A stretch of 64,000 nt of DNA, from positions 1-64,000 of the forward strand of contig JAQWPZ010000017.1 of assembly GCA_029245125.1 (NCBI GenBank). The letters are read 5' to 3'. Position numbers and translations under genes: made by a program. Each line of letters starts with the position of its first letter. Positions within the stretch are counted from its first letter, which is position 1. This document shows positions 1 through 8,363 of the stretch, one piece after another. The stretch is from Rubripirellula sp. GTDB taxonomy: Bacteria > Planctomycetota > Planctomycetia > Pirellulales > Pirellulaceae. The notes beneath the pieces were generated by a model. That model was given only the letters and a program-made list of their open reading frames with translations. It made no database searches and was not told the origin of the DNA.

Positions 1-1621
1 AGTCACTGCGTGGATCGGCAAATTCAGCATGAGCTTCGTCCGCGGCCTGTCGGCGATCGGGTGGACGATCGCGGGGGTCTTGGACTTCTAAGGCCGCAGC
101 GATCGGCAAGACTTCAGGTAAGACCCCGTACTGATCTGCTGCCAGCAAGATCCGACCCACACGTGGATCGACTGGAAGGCGTCCCAGTTGCCATCCGATA
201 TCGGTCAGTTCATGTTGCTCATCCAGTGCCCCCAGTTCGATCAGGGTTTGAGTTCCTTCCCGAATGGCCTCTGGTCGAGGTGGATCGAGCAAGGGAAAAT
301 TTTCCAACCGCCCAAGCCTTAGCGATTTGGTACGGAGAATCACTGCTGCCAAGTTTGTGCGGCGAATCTCGGGAGTGGTGAATGCATCCCGATGATCAAA
401 ATCATCCTGGGAATAGAGTCGCAAACAAATTCCTGGTCCGACGCGACCACAGCGTCCGGCACGCTGGTCGGCACTCGCCCGACTGGTATCTTCCACCGGT
501 AAACGTTGAACTTTGCTCCGCGCACTGTAACGGCTGATGCGTGCTGTTCCCGTATCGATGACGTACCGAATTCCCGGCACGGTTAACGAACTCTCCGCCA
601 CGTTCGTTGCGAAGATCAACCGTTGGCGACCACCTTCAGGCCGGAAAATCCGTTGCTGTTCTTTCGTCGGCAGCCGAGCGTAGAGTGGCAACAAATCAAC
701 GAGGTTGGTACGGCCGAGACGCTTGAAATGTCCGGCGACCCGATGCGAAACCTCGCGGATGTCTCGCTCAGTTGGTAAGAAGATTAACGTGTCTCCTCGG
801 CCCGTCCGGCTGAGCTGGTCAATGCCGGCGATCACATGCCGAGCCAAGTCGTAGGAACGGGAATGAACCTCTGTCTCGTCCTCGCTGACATCTTCCCACG
901 GCAAGTAGCGTATTTCGACCGGATAACCACGTCCTTCCACTTGGATGATCGGCGCCGGCGTATGTCCATCAGCAAAGTGCTCTGCAAATCTTTCCGCATC
1001 GATTGTGGCCGAGGTAATGATGATTTTTAGATCAGGCCGCTGTTGTTGCAGTCTTCTAAGATATCCCAGCAAGAAGTCGATATTTAGAGAACGTTCGTGA
1101 GCTTCATCCAGGATGATCGCATCATATTGGTTTAGATTTCGATCACTCTGCGTCTCGGCTAACAGAATTCCGTCGGTCATCAACTTGATTAGCGTGTTGT
1201 CGCTGGTTTGATCACCAAAACGCACTTGGTAGCCAACCAAATCACCGACGGAGCACTTCATCTCTTCGGCCAAGCGTGTGGCGATACTGCGAGCTGCCAG
1301 GCGGCGTGGTTGGGTATGACCAATCATGCCGCGTTGTCCGCAGCCGGCTTCCAAGCAAAGTTTGGGCAGCTGGGTGCTCTTGCCGCTACCAGTTTCGCCA
1401 CAGACCACGATGACCTGGTGATCTCGAATGAGGTCTAACAGTTCCTGCCGGTGGGCAGTGATCGGCAATTCTGGCGGATACTCGATCTGTGGCGGCTTGG
1501 ACTGTGGCGGCTTGGACTGTGCCTGCTTGGACTGTTCCTGCTTGGACTGTGCCTGCTTGGTTTGGTGGTCGGTGACCGGATGCGACAACTTCGGACTGGA
1601 GGGCTTCGGAGAATTCATCAT
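1..1621 (-). CDS. hrpA: ATP-dependent RNA helicase HrpA (5' part, runs off the window start)
   Basis: The minus strand reads as an open frame from ATG-ATG at 1621/1618 to the window edge; the ORF track misses it because its stop lies outside. The translation shows the Walker A motif [10 protein letters not shown], the [11 protein letters not shown] block, the DEAH box (LDEAHERSL), the SATID motif III, and later [11 protein letters not shown] (motif VI) and the [14 protein letters not shown] segment typical of HrpA. HrpA proteins are DEAH-box helicases that remodel RNA, including mRNAs and stalled ribosomes. The N terminus before the helicase core is unusual: about 25 residues of a Lys/Gln/Ser pentapeptide repeat ([15 protein letters not shown]) encoded by tandem 15-bp units at about 1490-1560. 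About 540 codons are visible; the C-terminal helicase-associated domains lie outside. The family is secure; the choice between the adjacent ATGs is open. Confidence 0.93.
   Translation of the reverse strand, partial: MMNSPKPSSPKLSHPVTDHQTKQAQSKQEQSKQAQSKPPQSKPPQIEYPPELPITAHRQELLDLIRDHQVIVVCGETGSGKSTQLPKLCLEAGCGQRGMIGHTQPRRLAARSIATRLAEEMKCSVGDLVGYQVRFGDQTSDNTLIKLMTDGILLAETQSDRNLNQYDAIILDEAHERSLNIDFLLGYLRRLQQQRPDLKIIITSATIDAERFAEHFADGHTPAPIIQVEGRGYPVEIRYLPWEDVSEDETEVHSRSYDLARHVIAGIDQLSRTGRGDTLIFLPTERDIREVSHRVAGHFKRLGRTNLVDLLPLYARLPTKEQQRIFRPEGGRQRLIFATNVAESSLTVPGIRYVIDTGTARISRYSARSKVQRLPVEDTSRASADQRAGRCGRVGPGICLRLYSQDDFDHRDAFTTPEIRRTNLAAVILRTKSLRLGRLENFPLLDPPRPEAIREGTQTLIELGALDEQHELTDIGWQLGRLPVDPRVGRILLAADQYGVLPEVLPIAAALEVQDPRDRPPDRRQAADEAHAEFADPRSD
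1490..1562 (-). repeat. Tandem 15-bp repeats encoding a Q/K/S-rich N-terminal tail of HrpA
   Basis: On the plus strand the unit ggcttggactgt followed by gcc, tcc or ggc recurs about five times in a row in exact 15-bp register. Translated on the minus strand it gives [24 protein letters not shown], just ahead of the helicase core. The unit preserves the frame, so copy number can change without breaking the gene. Confidence 0.8.
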
Positions 1622-1815
1622 TTCTGTGTACGGTACGACTGGTTGAACCGAGCTCGCAGGATCAACATGGAGTATTGCAGGGATTTAGGACTTATCCCGT
1701 GCAGTCAGTGGTTGGGATAACCGTCGAATCGGTTCAGTCTCGAGTATTTCAAATACCAATGGCTCCATGATTCCCATCGAGTCACGGAGGTATCGAAATC
1801 CAAAAACGTGCCGCC

Positions 1816-2988
1816 CTAGAAAGCCCACACGTTGGGGACCACCAGCAACGTGACGATCAGTACGATCATGGTCAGCGGCAACCCGAATCGAATGTAATCG
1901 GTCATGCGATAACCACCTACCCCGTAAACCATCATGTTTGTTTGATAACCGAATGGAGTCAGGAAACTGGCCGATGCGGCGATCATCACGGTGATTACAA
2001 ATGGGGTTGGGCTACAACCGATTGTCGAAGCAGCCCTCAAAGCAATCGGAAACATCAATACGGCGGCAGCATTGTTGGTGATCAATTCAGTACACAACAT
2101 GGTTGTCAAGAAAATGGCAGCCAGGGTGTACATCGGATCGCTACCCGCCACGCTGAGCAAACCTGCTGCAATTGCACTGGCTGCCCCGCTCTTTTCCATC
2201 GCTGCGCCAATCCCGATCGCCGCTGCAATCACAATCAGCACTGACCAATCGATACTCCGCCGTGCCTCATTGGTCGTACAGCAGCGAAAGCCAACCATTG
2301 CAACGGCTGCCAGCATCGCTGCGGTCATGATTGGCAGGAGTCCACTGGCGGAGGCGACAACCATCGCGAATAGAATACTGATTGATAGCCACGCCCGTTC
2401 GGGTCGCCGCACGGAACCATGTTTCACCGCACTGACTAGATAGAAGTCACGTGATTCGCTGCTGCGGTGCAAGAACGAGGGGGATGCTTCGAGCAGAAGA
2501 ACATCACCCACTTCCAATCGAACGTCGCCAAGTTTTCCGCTTAGGCGTTTATCACCTCGGGCCACAGCGACGACCGCTGCATTGTAGTGGGAGCGAAACT
2601 TGCCTTCGCGAATTGTTTTGCCTCGCAACACACAACGAGAACTGACGACCGCTTCGACGAGCGTCCGCTGCCAGGCGGGAACTTGCAGTTTGCGTGCTTG
2701 GTCATCGGGAGTGATCAGGCCGCGTATTTTTCGTAAGTCGACCACACTTTCTAGAGCACCGACCAGAATCAAAACATCACCGGAGCGTAATTTTTCATTT
2801 GGTTTGGCTGCCGCGATTACGCCGTCTTCATGCTGAATCTCGGCGACATACAGTCCGGGCAAATGTCGTAAGCCGGCCTGTTCGATCGTTCGATCGACCA
2901 ATGGGCCGCCCGCTTCCACTTGGACTTCGACGGTGTACTGTCGGGGATCGTCTGACACGCTGACTGCTGGCCGTCGCTCAGGGAGCAA
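1816..2988 (-). CDS. SLC13-family permease with TrkA-C domains, C-terminal part (separated by an in-frame stop)
   Basis: This frame encodes the central and C-terminal parts of an SLC13/citrate-dicarboxylate-sulfate type anion transporter. The first roughly 190 residues hold two TrkA-C-like (RCK_C) segments, around VSDDPRQYTVEVQV and GKTIREGKFRSHYNAAVVAV. The rest is a membrane domain ending in the family motif region ITNNAAAVLMFPIAL and SFLTPFGYQTNMMVYG. It has no credible start of its own; the called start is a TTG (2988) inside the family's usual RWLLPERRP stretch. The N-terminal half lies directly upstream in the same frame, interrupted only by TAA at 2997-2995. Joined, the two would make about 600 aa, normal for this family. 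Either the locus is a pseudogene or the stop is a sequencing error. Confidence 0.85.
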   Translation of the reverse strand: MLPERRPAVSVSDDPRQYTVEVQVEAGGPLVDRTIEQAGLRHLPGLYVAEIQHEDGVIAAAKPNEKLRSGDVLILVGALESVVDLRKIRGLITPDDQARKLQVPAWQRTLVEAVVSSRCVLRGKTIREGKFRSHYNAAVVAVARGDKRLSGKLGDVRLEVGDVLLLEASPSFLHRSSESRDFYLVSAVKHGSVRRPERAWLSISILFAMVVASASGLLPIMTAAMLAAVAMVGFRCCTTNEARRSIDWSVLIVIAAAIGIGAAMEKSGAASAIAAGLLSVAGSDPMYTLAAIFLTTMLCTELITNNAAAVLMFPIALRAASTIGCSPTPFVITVMIAASASFLTPFGYQTNMMVYGVGGYRMTDYIRFGLPLTMIVLIVTLLVVPNVWAF

Positions 2989-2994
2989 CCAGCG

Positions 2995-3618
2995 TTACAT
3001 GACAATCATGTAAATCACACCGAGTATGGTAGCGGGTACCCCGACTGCTGCCGGCGAAAAGAAACTCAGCGGTTCCGCATTCACACCTTGTTCAATTGCA
3101 TTCGCATTCATATCGGCGATGATAAGATTCGTGCTGGTCCCAATGACGGTGCACATCCCACCCAGAATCGCGGCATAGCTCATCGGCAGCAATAATCGAC
3201 TGGTGCTGACGGAGATCCGCTTAGCCAAATCGGTCACCACAGGCATCAATGCGACGACGACCGGTGTGTTATTCAAGAACCCGCTCAGGGCGGCGACGGG
3301 GATCAAAAGTCGCGACTGGGCTGAGCTCAGACCTTTAGCGCGGTGAAAGAACCAACCAGTTGCGAGCTCCGTTCCACCGGTGAATTCCAAGCCTGCGACA
3401 ACCGCAAATAATAAGGCGATCGTGATCACGCCTTGATTGCCGAATCCGGCGACCGCTTCGCTCGTCGATGGCAGGTTTTCAGACTGGGTAATGTTTTGAA
3501 CGAAAACCAGAAGGCTTAGGCATGCGATGGCTAACAAATCCATTGCCGCCAAGCGCATGGCGAGGCTCACCAGCAGCATGCCGGCGACGAAAAGCGTTAA
3601 CCAGGCTTCCCAGGACAA
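2995..3618 (-). CDS. SLC13-family permease, N-terminal part ending at a premature in-frame TAA
   Basis: This 207-residue frame has several membrane helices and the first SLC13 signature (SGFLNNTPVVVALMPVV, then GTSTNLIIADM). It stops at ATG-TAA and the next codons, CGC TGG TTG CTC CCT, continue in the same frame into the TrkA-C and second membrane parts (see 1816-2988). Family members are single chains with inverted-repeat membrane halves, so this half alone should not transport. The start is a TTG at 3618 with GAGG about 12 nt upstream; an in-frame TAG four codons upstream excludes a longer start. The substrate cannot be read from sequence. Confidence 0.85.
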   Translation of the reverse strand: MSWEAWLTLFVAGMLLVSLAMRLAAMDLLAIACLSLLVFVQNITQSENLPSTSEAVAGFGNQGVITIALLFAVVAGLEFTGGTELATGWFFHRAKGLSSAQSRLLIPVAALSGFLNNTPVVVALMPVVTDLAKRISVSTSRLLLPMSYAAILGGMCTVIGTSTNLIIADMNANAIEQGVNAEPLSFFSPAAVGVPATILGVIYMIVM

Positions 3619-3917
3619 TTTCTGCGTCTACCTCGCTTATGGGTGAGACAAATTCGAACCCAACTCGCTCGTGTGACCCTTGATCGGATTTTGCCCTCAC
3701 CGAACCAATTGCTTGCATTTCGACCGGTCACTCCAGCTGATTTCTGCATCATTGACGCAGCTTTTGAGCTGACCTGGTTCGCTTCGTTCGATATCGAACA
3801 GAAAGGGGCTGTGGCGTGAGCCTAATTTCGCCAAGCGGCTACCAGAATTACACTGCTGACCAGGATCTCGGCTAATTGAGGTTCTGGAACCCACCGTTTC
3901 TCCATCGGAATCTTGTT
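3619..3917. other. Divergent intergenic region between the SLC13 permease and the DUF3311/SSS operon
   Basis: About 300 bp separate the minus-strand permease from the plus-strand DUF3311 gene, so promoters for both directions should lie here. The only clear structure is a perfect 14-bp palindrome at 3786-3799. The short ORFs across it look like noise. Confidence 0.6.
3786..3799. promoter_or_regulatory. Perfect 14-bp palindrome, candidate operator
   Basis: GTTCGATATCGAAC reads the same on both strands and sits about 120 bp upstream of the DUF3311 start in a divergent intergenic region. Its position and symmetry suit a dimeric regulator; no regulator gene is nearby, so the role is inferred. 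Confidence 0.35.
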
Positions 3918-4175
3918 ATGAATGCGTCCCAAACGACCCGCTCTGGGCCACTCATCATCACCTTATTAGTTGTGTTGCTGCTCATCGCCCATCAGGACAA
4001 TTGGTTTTGGACTGATGACACGCTGGTCCTTGGATTCATGCCCATCGGCCTTTTTTGGCATGTTTGCATTTCGCTGGCAGCCGCCGGTACCTGGTGGTTG
4101 GCGACTCGGATCGCGTGGCCGTTTGATGACCAAGAGACCTCTTCAGCCAGCAACAGGGAGGGTCAAGCAGAATGA
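3918..4175 (+). CDS. DUF3311-family small membrane protein, partner of the sodium:solute symporter
   Basis: The protein is about 85 aa from ATG 3918 (MNASQTTRSG...), with two predicted membrane helices (LIITLLVVLLLIAHQ and IGLFWHVCISLAAAGTWWLA). The size, the D-x-F/W-x-x-D region between the helices and the adjoining symporter fit DUF3311 proteins, which commonly precede SSS-family transporters. Its stop overlaps the start of the symporter (ATGA at 4172), which suggests translational coupling and a role as accessory subunit. The ORF track extends it to a TTG at 3876, but the ATG fits the family better. Confidence 0.75.
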   Translation: MNASQTTRSGPLIITLLVVLLLIAHQDNWFWTDDTLVLGFMPIGLFWHVCISLAAAGTWWLATRIAWPFDDQETSSASNREGQAE

Positions 4176-5695
4176 GTGTGCAACTTATCATTGTCCTGAT
4201 TTATTTGGCGTTGCTGTTGGGTTTGGGTTTGTTTTCCGGCGGCTTGTTTCGCGGCACGCGAGCCGATTACCAGTTGGCGAGTCGGTCGATCGGCCCTGTC
4301 TTGTTGTTGCTGAGCATGTTTGGCACCACCATGACTGCGTTCGCGTTGGTCGGTAGTACGGGCGAGTCGGTACGAGCAGGGATTGGTGTCTACGGGATGC
4401 TAGCCAGTAGCAGCGGGATTGTTCACTCGTTGTGCTTTTTTTTCGTTGGAGTAAAAGTTTGGACAGTCGCTCAACGAAATGGCTACACGACCCAAATCGA
4501 GTTCTTTCGGGATCGGTTGGACAACGACCTAATCGGACTGTTGTTGTTTCCGATTTTGGTGGGGTTAATCGTGCCTTACCTGCTGATCGGTGTCATTGGC
4601 GGCGGTGCTGTGATTGGGGCGATGGGTGTGCCTGCGTGGGCGGGATCCTTGTTAATCTGCTGCGTCGTCTTGATCTATGTCTTTTTCGGAGGGATGCGTG
4701 GAACTGCTTGGGCCAACGCATTTCAGACGACCGTTTTCATGGTGCTGGGGCTGGTCACGTTTGTCGTGCTGGCAAGTCGCCTGGGTGGTCAAGAAGGATT
4801 GATGGAAAACTTAAAAGTCTTGGGAGAAGCGATCCCCGATTCGCACGCGACGCGGGAAAATATGAGCAAGACGAAGTTCCTGACCTATCTATTCATCCCC
4901 TTGTCAGTCGGAATGTTTCCGCACATCTTTCAACACTGGATGACGGCCAAGAGCGCTGGTTCATTCAAGCTGCCAGTGGTTTGGCATCCAATCTTCATCA
5001 TGATTGTTTGGTTGCCCTGTGTGTTGGTGGGGACATGGGCGGTGACTGTTTACAACAGTCCTGATTTGCGACCGGTTGGTCCTGATCTACCTGCCAATCC
5101 GAATGCAGTTTTGGCGTTTCTTGTGCAGACGCATACCGGGCCGGTACTGGGAGGATTTTTGGCTGCTGGGATTCTGGCGGCCATCATGAGTAGTTTGGAC
5201 AGCCAATTTCTCTGCATGGGCACGATCTTCAACAACGACATCGTGACGCACTATCTCGGTAAAGACCGTATCAGTGATCAGCGACAGGTGTTGCTAACGC
5301 GGCTATTCATTGTTGGCATTGTTGCGATTACTTTTTTAATCAGCCTGGGGAATGTGCGAAGCGTCTTTGCGATGGGGGTCTGGTGCTTCAGCGGTTTCAG
5401 TGCATTGTTTCCGATCGTTGTGGCCGCTCTTTATTGGCGCGGCCTCAGCGCGGCAGGGGCGATCGCTGGCGTCTTGGCTGCCATCGGCAGTTGGTGCTAC
5501 CTGTTTTATCAGGGAACCCAAGTTCCAATGGAGGAAGGTGGACTAAGCAAGTACGTGATTCACCTTGATCTCGGTGAAGCGAGCTACGAGTTGATGCCCG
5601 TCGTTGCAATGATAGTCTGCTCGACCGTTGCGATGGTTGCCGTGTCGCTGGTCACGCCAAAGCCAAAACCAGAGACGTTGGCTAAGTTCTTCTGA
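4172..5695 (+). CDS. Sodium:solute symporter (SSS/SLC5 family)
   Basis: This 507-residue polytopic protein has about 13 hydrophobic segments and SSS-family features: the early DYQLASRSIGPVLLLLSMFGTTMTAF region, a central GGMRGTAWANAFQT helix, and the AAIMSSLDSQFLCMGTIFNND segment, where SSS transporters have their conserved S-[ST]-x-D-[SA] sodium-site motif. Family members use sodium to import sugars, amino acids, carboxylates or vitamins; the substrate cannot be read here. It overlaps the DUF3311 gene by 4 nt. Two hairpins follow its stop codon. Confidence 0.9.
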   Translation: MSVQLIIVLIYLALLLGLGLFSGGLFRGTRADYQLASRSIGPVLLLLSMFGTTMTAFALVGSTGESVRAGIGVYGMLASSSGIVHSLCFFFVGVKVWTVAQRNGYTTQIEFFRDRLDNDLIGLLLFPILVGLIVPYLLIGVIGGGAVIGAMGVPAWAGSLLICCVVLIYVFFGGMRGTAWANAFQTTVFMVLGLVTFVVLASRLGGQEGLMENLKVLGEAIPDSHATRENMSKTKFLTYLFIPLSVGMFPHIFQHWMTAKSAGSFKLPVVWHPIFIMIVWLPCVLVGTWAVTVYNSPDLRPVGPDLPANPNAVLAFLVQTHTGPVLGGFLAAGILAAIMSSLDSQFLCMGTIFNNDIVTHYLGKDRISDQRQVLLTRLFIVGIVAITFLISLGNVRSVFAMGVWCFSGFSALFPIVVAALYWRGLSAAGAIAGVLAAIGSWCYLFYQGTQVPMEEGGLSKYVIHLDLGEASYELMPVVAMIVCSTVAMVAVSLVTPKPKPETLAKFF

Positions 5696-5700
5696 TCAGC

Positions 5701-5779
5701 GGGGCCACGAAGAATAAGTTGGCCCCTAACATTGCAAAACGCGAGCAAGTGTGTCTTGGTTGACTCACTCGCTCGCGTT
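5701..5779. terminator. Two tandem hairpins between convergent genes, terminator-like
   Basis: GGGGCCA (5701-5707) pairs perfectly with TGGCCCC (5720-5726). Farther on, AACGCGAGCAAGTG (5738-5751) pairs with CACTCGCTCGCGTT (5766-5779) with one mismatch. The second hairpin is followed by CGTTTT on the plus strand and by GTTTTGC on the minus strand. It lies just after the symporter stop and ahead of the convergent gene ending at 6010, so a bidirectional terminator is plausible. Confidence 0.55.
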
Positions 5780-6009
5780 ACGTTTTAAAGATGATGGGTG
5801 TTGGAACCCGTCATTACTATGCAGAGTCGTTTCTCTTCACGAAACGACCGAGAAAGCTGAATGGCGAAGCGACTGAGTGCTAAGAGTTCAAAGCAAGAGT
5901 CGAAAGAAGAGATCGCCGAACCAGCGGCTTGTGGGCTGCTGATTCAGCGGTTGTTTGCTACCGGGTGGATATCAGCGCAGTGGCGTCAGTGAATCCCAAC
6001 CGGATTGCG
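5780..6009. other. Convergent intergenic region, no gene seen
   Basis: Between the terminator-like hairpins and the 3' end of the DPFGG-repeat gene I see no supported gene; the short plus-strand ORFs run into the antisense of the repeats. Confidence 0.5.
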
Positions 6010-6834
6010 TTAGGACCCGAATGGATCTGCGCCGGCTCCGCCGAACGGATCAGCTCCGCCACCTCCGAATGGGTCGGCACCTGCATCGCTGGCACCTCCA
6101 CCACCGAATGGATCAGCCCCGGCACCAGCACCTCCACCACCGAATGGGTCAGCTCCCGCATCAGCTCCTCCGCCACCGAACGGATTGCTTGCAGGGGCGG
6201 CAGCACCACCGGCGGGTGCCGCGGCGGGCTGACCAGCGAATGGATCTTTTAAAGCTCCGGCGAAGGCGTCGTCGGCAACCACTTGCGGCTTACCTTGGGC
6301 CATGTCGCCAGCGAACGGGTTGGTCGCGCCAGTCGGTGGGACAGGTGGAACGATGGTGCGGTTGCCGGTGGGTGGGAGTGGGGCTACGGTGCCCGCATTC
6401 GCTGCATCGAGTTCACCGTATCGTTCTTTGGAACGTTTAATGGCTGCTGCCATCGCTTCAATTTTGGCTCGTTGTCGGATCGACTCGAGTTCGATTCTTG
6501 CCGAGCCCTGGAGACGCGAAAGCGAACGGCCGATAGATCCGTTGATACGCCCAGCAGCTTCCATCTTCGCGCCAGCTTGCCAATCGGATTTGGCCTGCTC
6601 AGGACGCCCGGTGACGCGGTAGATCATGCCGCGAAAATAGTAAGCGCGGGGATCTTGAATCGAATTATCGATCGCCATGGTGAGCTGCTGCAGTGATTCC
6701 TCCAGCATGCCAGCGTTGTAGGCGTGAACACCGCGGCCGTACATATCGGCCAACAAAGCATTCTGAGCCGTGGCCGTCTGGCCGGTCGCGATCAAAAGCC
6801 CGAGAGCAAACAAATTCAATGCAATCTTCTTCAT
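6010..6834 (-). CDS. Secreted TPR-like protein with C-terminal DPFGGGG repeats
   Basis: From ATG 6834 the protein is 274 aa and starts with a clear signal peptide (MKKIALNLFALGLLIATGQTATAQ). Residues about 30-95 form a TPR-like pair (GVHAYNAGMLEESLQQLTMAI, then DPRAYYFRGMIYRVTGRPEQA). A helical stretch follows, and the last 80 or so residues are low-complexity repeats of ADPFGGGGA with Pro/Ala spacers, ending in GADPFGS. The ORF track extends it to 6921, but GGGGGAGG lies 12 nt before ATG 6834 and the signal peptide begins there. The gene is not obviously in an operon. The function is unknown; a structural or scaffold role at the envelope is a guess. Confidence 0.75.
   Translation of the reverse strand: MKKIALNLFALGLLIATGQTATAQNALLADMYGRGVHAYNAGMLEESLQQLTMAIDNSIQDPRAYYFRGMIYRVTGRPEQAKSDWQAGAKMEAAGRINGSIGRSLSRLQGSARIELESIRQRAKIEAMAAAIKRSKERYGELDAANAGTVAPLPPTGNRTIVPPVPPTGATNPFAGDMAQGKPQVVADDAFAGALKDPFAGQPAAAPAGGAAAPASNPFGGGGADAGADPFGGGGAGAGADPFGGGGASDAGADPFGGGGADPFGGAGADPFGS
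6013..6210 (-). repeat. In-gene tandem repeats encoding DPFGGGGA units
   Basis: The plus strand repeats ccaccgaatgggtcagc-type units of about 24-36 bp, with variants, at least six times. They encode GADPFGGGGA on the minus strand. Unit lengths are multiples of three, so the frame survives copy-number change. Confidence 0.8.
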
Positions 6835-7037
6835 GGTTTTTACCATCCTCCCCCAAGAGTGCTGCCTGGCGAAAAGTCGCCCGAGACGAGCGTTGCTGAA
6901 TCGAAAAGTCTTGAAAATCATCGCCGCCCAAATGGAAGCGCTAGCATCACCGCATCACGCGGGCTTGTACCAAACTGTAATCTTAGTCACCCGGATGGGC
7001 AAATTATTCCGCCGCGGAGCGGGGAAAGTTCGGGGAA

Positions 7038-8219
7038 TCAGACGATCCAACCACCCCCCAGAACCCGAGTACCGTCATAAACCACCGCTGCCTGGCCGGG
7101 AGCGACCGCCAACTGAGGTTGGTCAAATTCAACCCGAAACTGATCGGGTTGATCAGTCACCCACTCGATCTTGGCGGGTTTGGGTAGCCCGTTGTAGCGA
7201 ATCTGAACCTGCACCTGCGGCGGGATCTGGGCTCGATCAACAAGCCAATTGCTCTCGTTGGCCAGTAATCCAGGCTTGGAGAGCTCTTCCTTGGTGCCAA
7301 TCACTACACGGCATTCCTCGGGGATGATTTGCACGACGAAATAAGGCTTACCCATCGCGACTCCCAGCCCTTTTCGCTGGCCGACCGTAAAGGCTTCGAA
7401 ACCGGGGTGGTGTCCGACGATTTTGCCGTCGGTTGTGACAATCTCCCCACCCGTTTGCGAGGATCGGTCTGGCTGTCGGCCCCGCACAAAGTCGCTGTGG
7501 TGGCCTTGCGTCACAAAGCAAATTTCCTGGCTATCTCGCTTCGCGGCGACCCCGAGTCCGAGGCTCTCTGCGATTTCACGTATCCGAGATTTGGTGTAGC
7601 AACCCACCGGCAACATCATTCGGTCAAAGCGATCCGAACCGATTCCAAACAGTGCGTAGGATTGATCTTTACCAGAATCCAAACCGCGATGGAGCTCCGG
7701 GACCTGATGGCGGTTTGGAATTGGCTTCCCAGGATCTCCCTCATTTTGGATCATTTGGGCGTAGTGACCGGTCGCGACGAATTCGGCGTCGACCCCGTCG
7801 GCGTAATCAAATAGCCGTCCAAACTTGATCCAATGGTTGCATTTGACGCAGGGGTTTGGGGTACGGCCATTGAGGTAATCGTCGACGAAGTAATCAACGA
7901 TCCGGCGAAAATCCTGTTGCAGGTCGAGCGCGTAGAACGGGATTCGCATCTTCGAGGCAACCCGTCGGGCATCAGCCGCATCGGCTGCCGTGCAGCAGCC
8001 CTGCTTGTGATCGGCCCGACCTTGGGCGAGCCCGCTGAGCACCGGTAACGCGGGCCGATCGTCCCTCGTCGCGTCCTTTGATTCAACCTTGCAAACCTCG
8101 CTCGATTCCTCGCCGTGACGCATAAATACGCCAATTACTTCATGTCCGGCTTCCAGCAGCAGGTGGGCGGCGACGCTTGAATCGACACCACCACTCATCG
8201 CGAGAACGACGCGAGCCAT
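7038..8219 (-). CDS. mnmA: tRNA-specific 2-thiouridylase MnmA
   Basis: MnmA uses ATP and a sulfur relay to make 2-thiouridine at position 34 of tRNA(Lys/Glu/Gln). The 393-residue chain has the PP-loop SGGVDSS (residues 9-15), the NPCVKCN motif whose last Cys (127) matches the catalytic nucleophile, the QSYALFG segment near 186-192, and the second active-site Cys in QEICFV (234). Length is close to the usual 360-390. Between the first strand and the CCTAADAADA block there is an extra segment of about 35 residues (about 37-72) compared with the E. coli protein. It starts at ATG 8219 and is divergent from prfB. Confidence 0.95.
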   Translation of the reverse strand: MARVVLAMSGGVDSSVAAHLLLEAGHEVIGVFMRHGEESSEVCKVESKDATRDDRPALPVLSGLAQGRADHKQGCCTAADAADARRVASKMRIPFYALDLQQDFRRIVDYFVDDYLNGRTPNPCVKCNHWIKFGRLFDYADGVDAEFVATGHYAQMIQNEGDPGKPIPNRHQVPELHRGLDSGKDQSYALFGIGSDRFDRMMLPVGCYTKSRIREIAESLGLGVAAKRDSQEICFVTQGHHSDFVRGRQPDRSSQTGGEIVTTDGKIVGHHPGFEAFTVGQRKGLGVAMGKPYFVVQIIPEECRVVIGTKEELSKPGLLANESNWLVDRAQIPPQVQVQIRYNGLPKPAKIEWVTDQPDQFRVEFDQPQLAVAPGQAAVVYDGTRVLGGGWIV

Positions 8220-8363
8220 GTATATTTCATCCCGATGACGTGGATACCGCCCTTTTCTCCTGCCCGTAAATCGATTCTACGGGAACCGAGGGGGCGCGAA
8301 GAAAATAAACCAGTATGGGTTGATCTAGACAACATCATACGACTTGCGGAGTGAATGACGAGA

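Noticed and set aside
4432-5064. 210-aa plus-strand ORF inside the symporter gene
   Set aside because: Out-of-frame shadow of the SSS gene.
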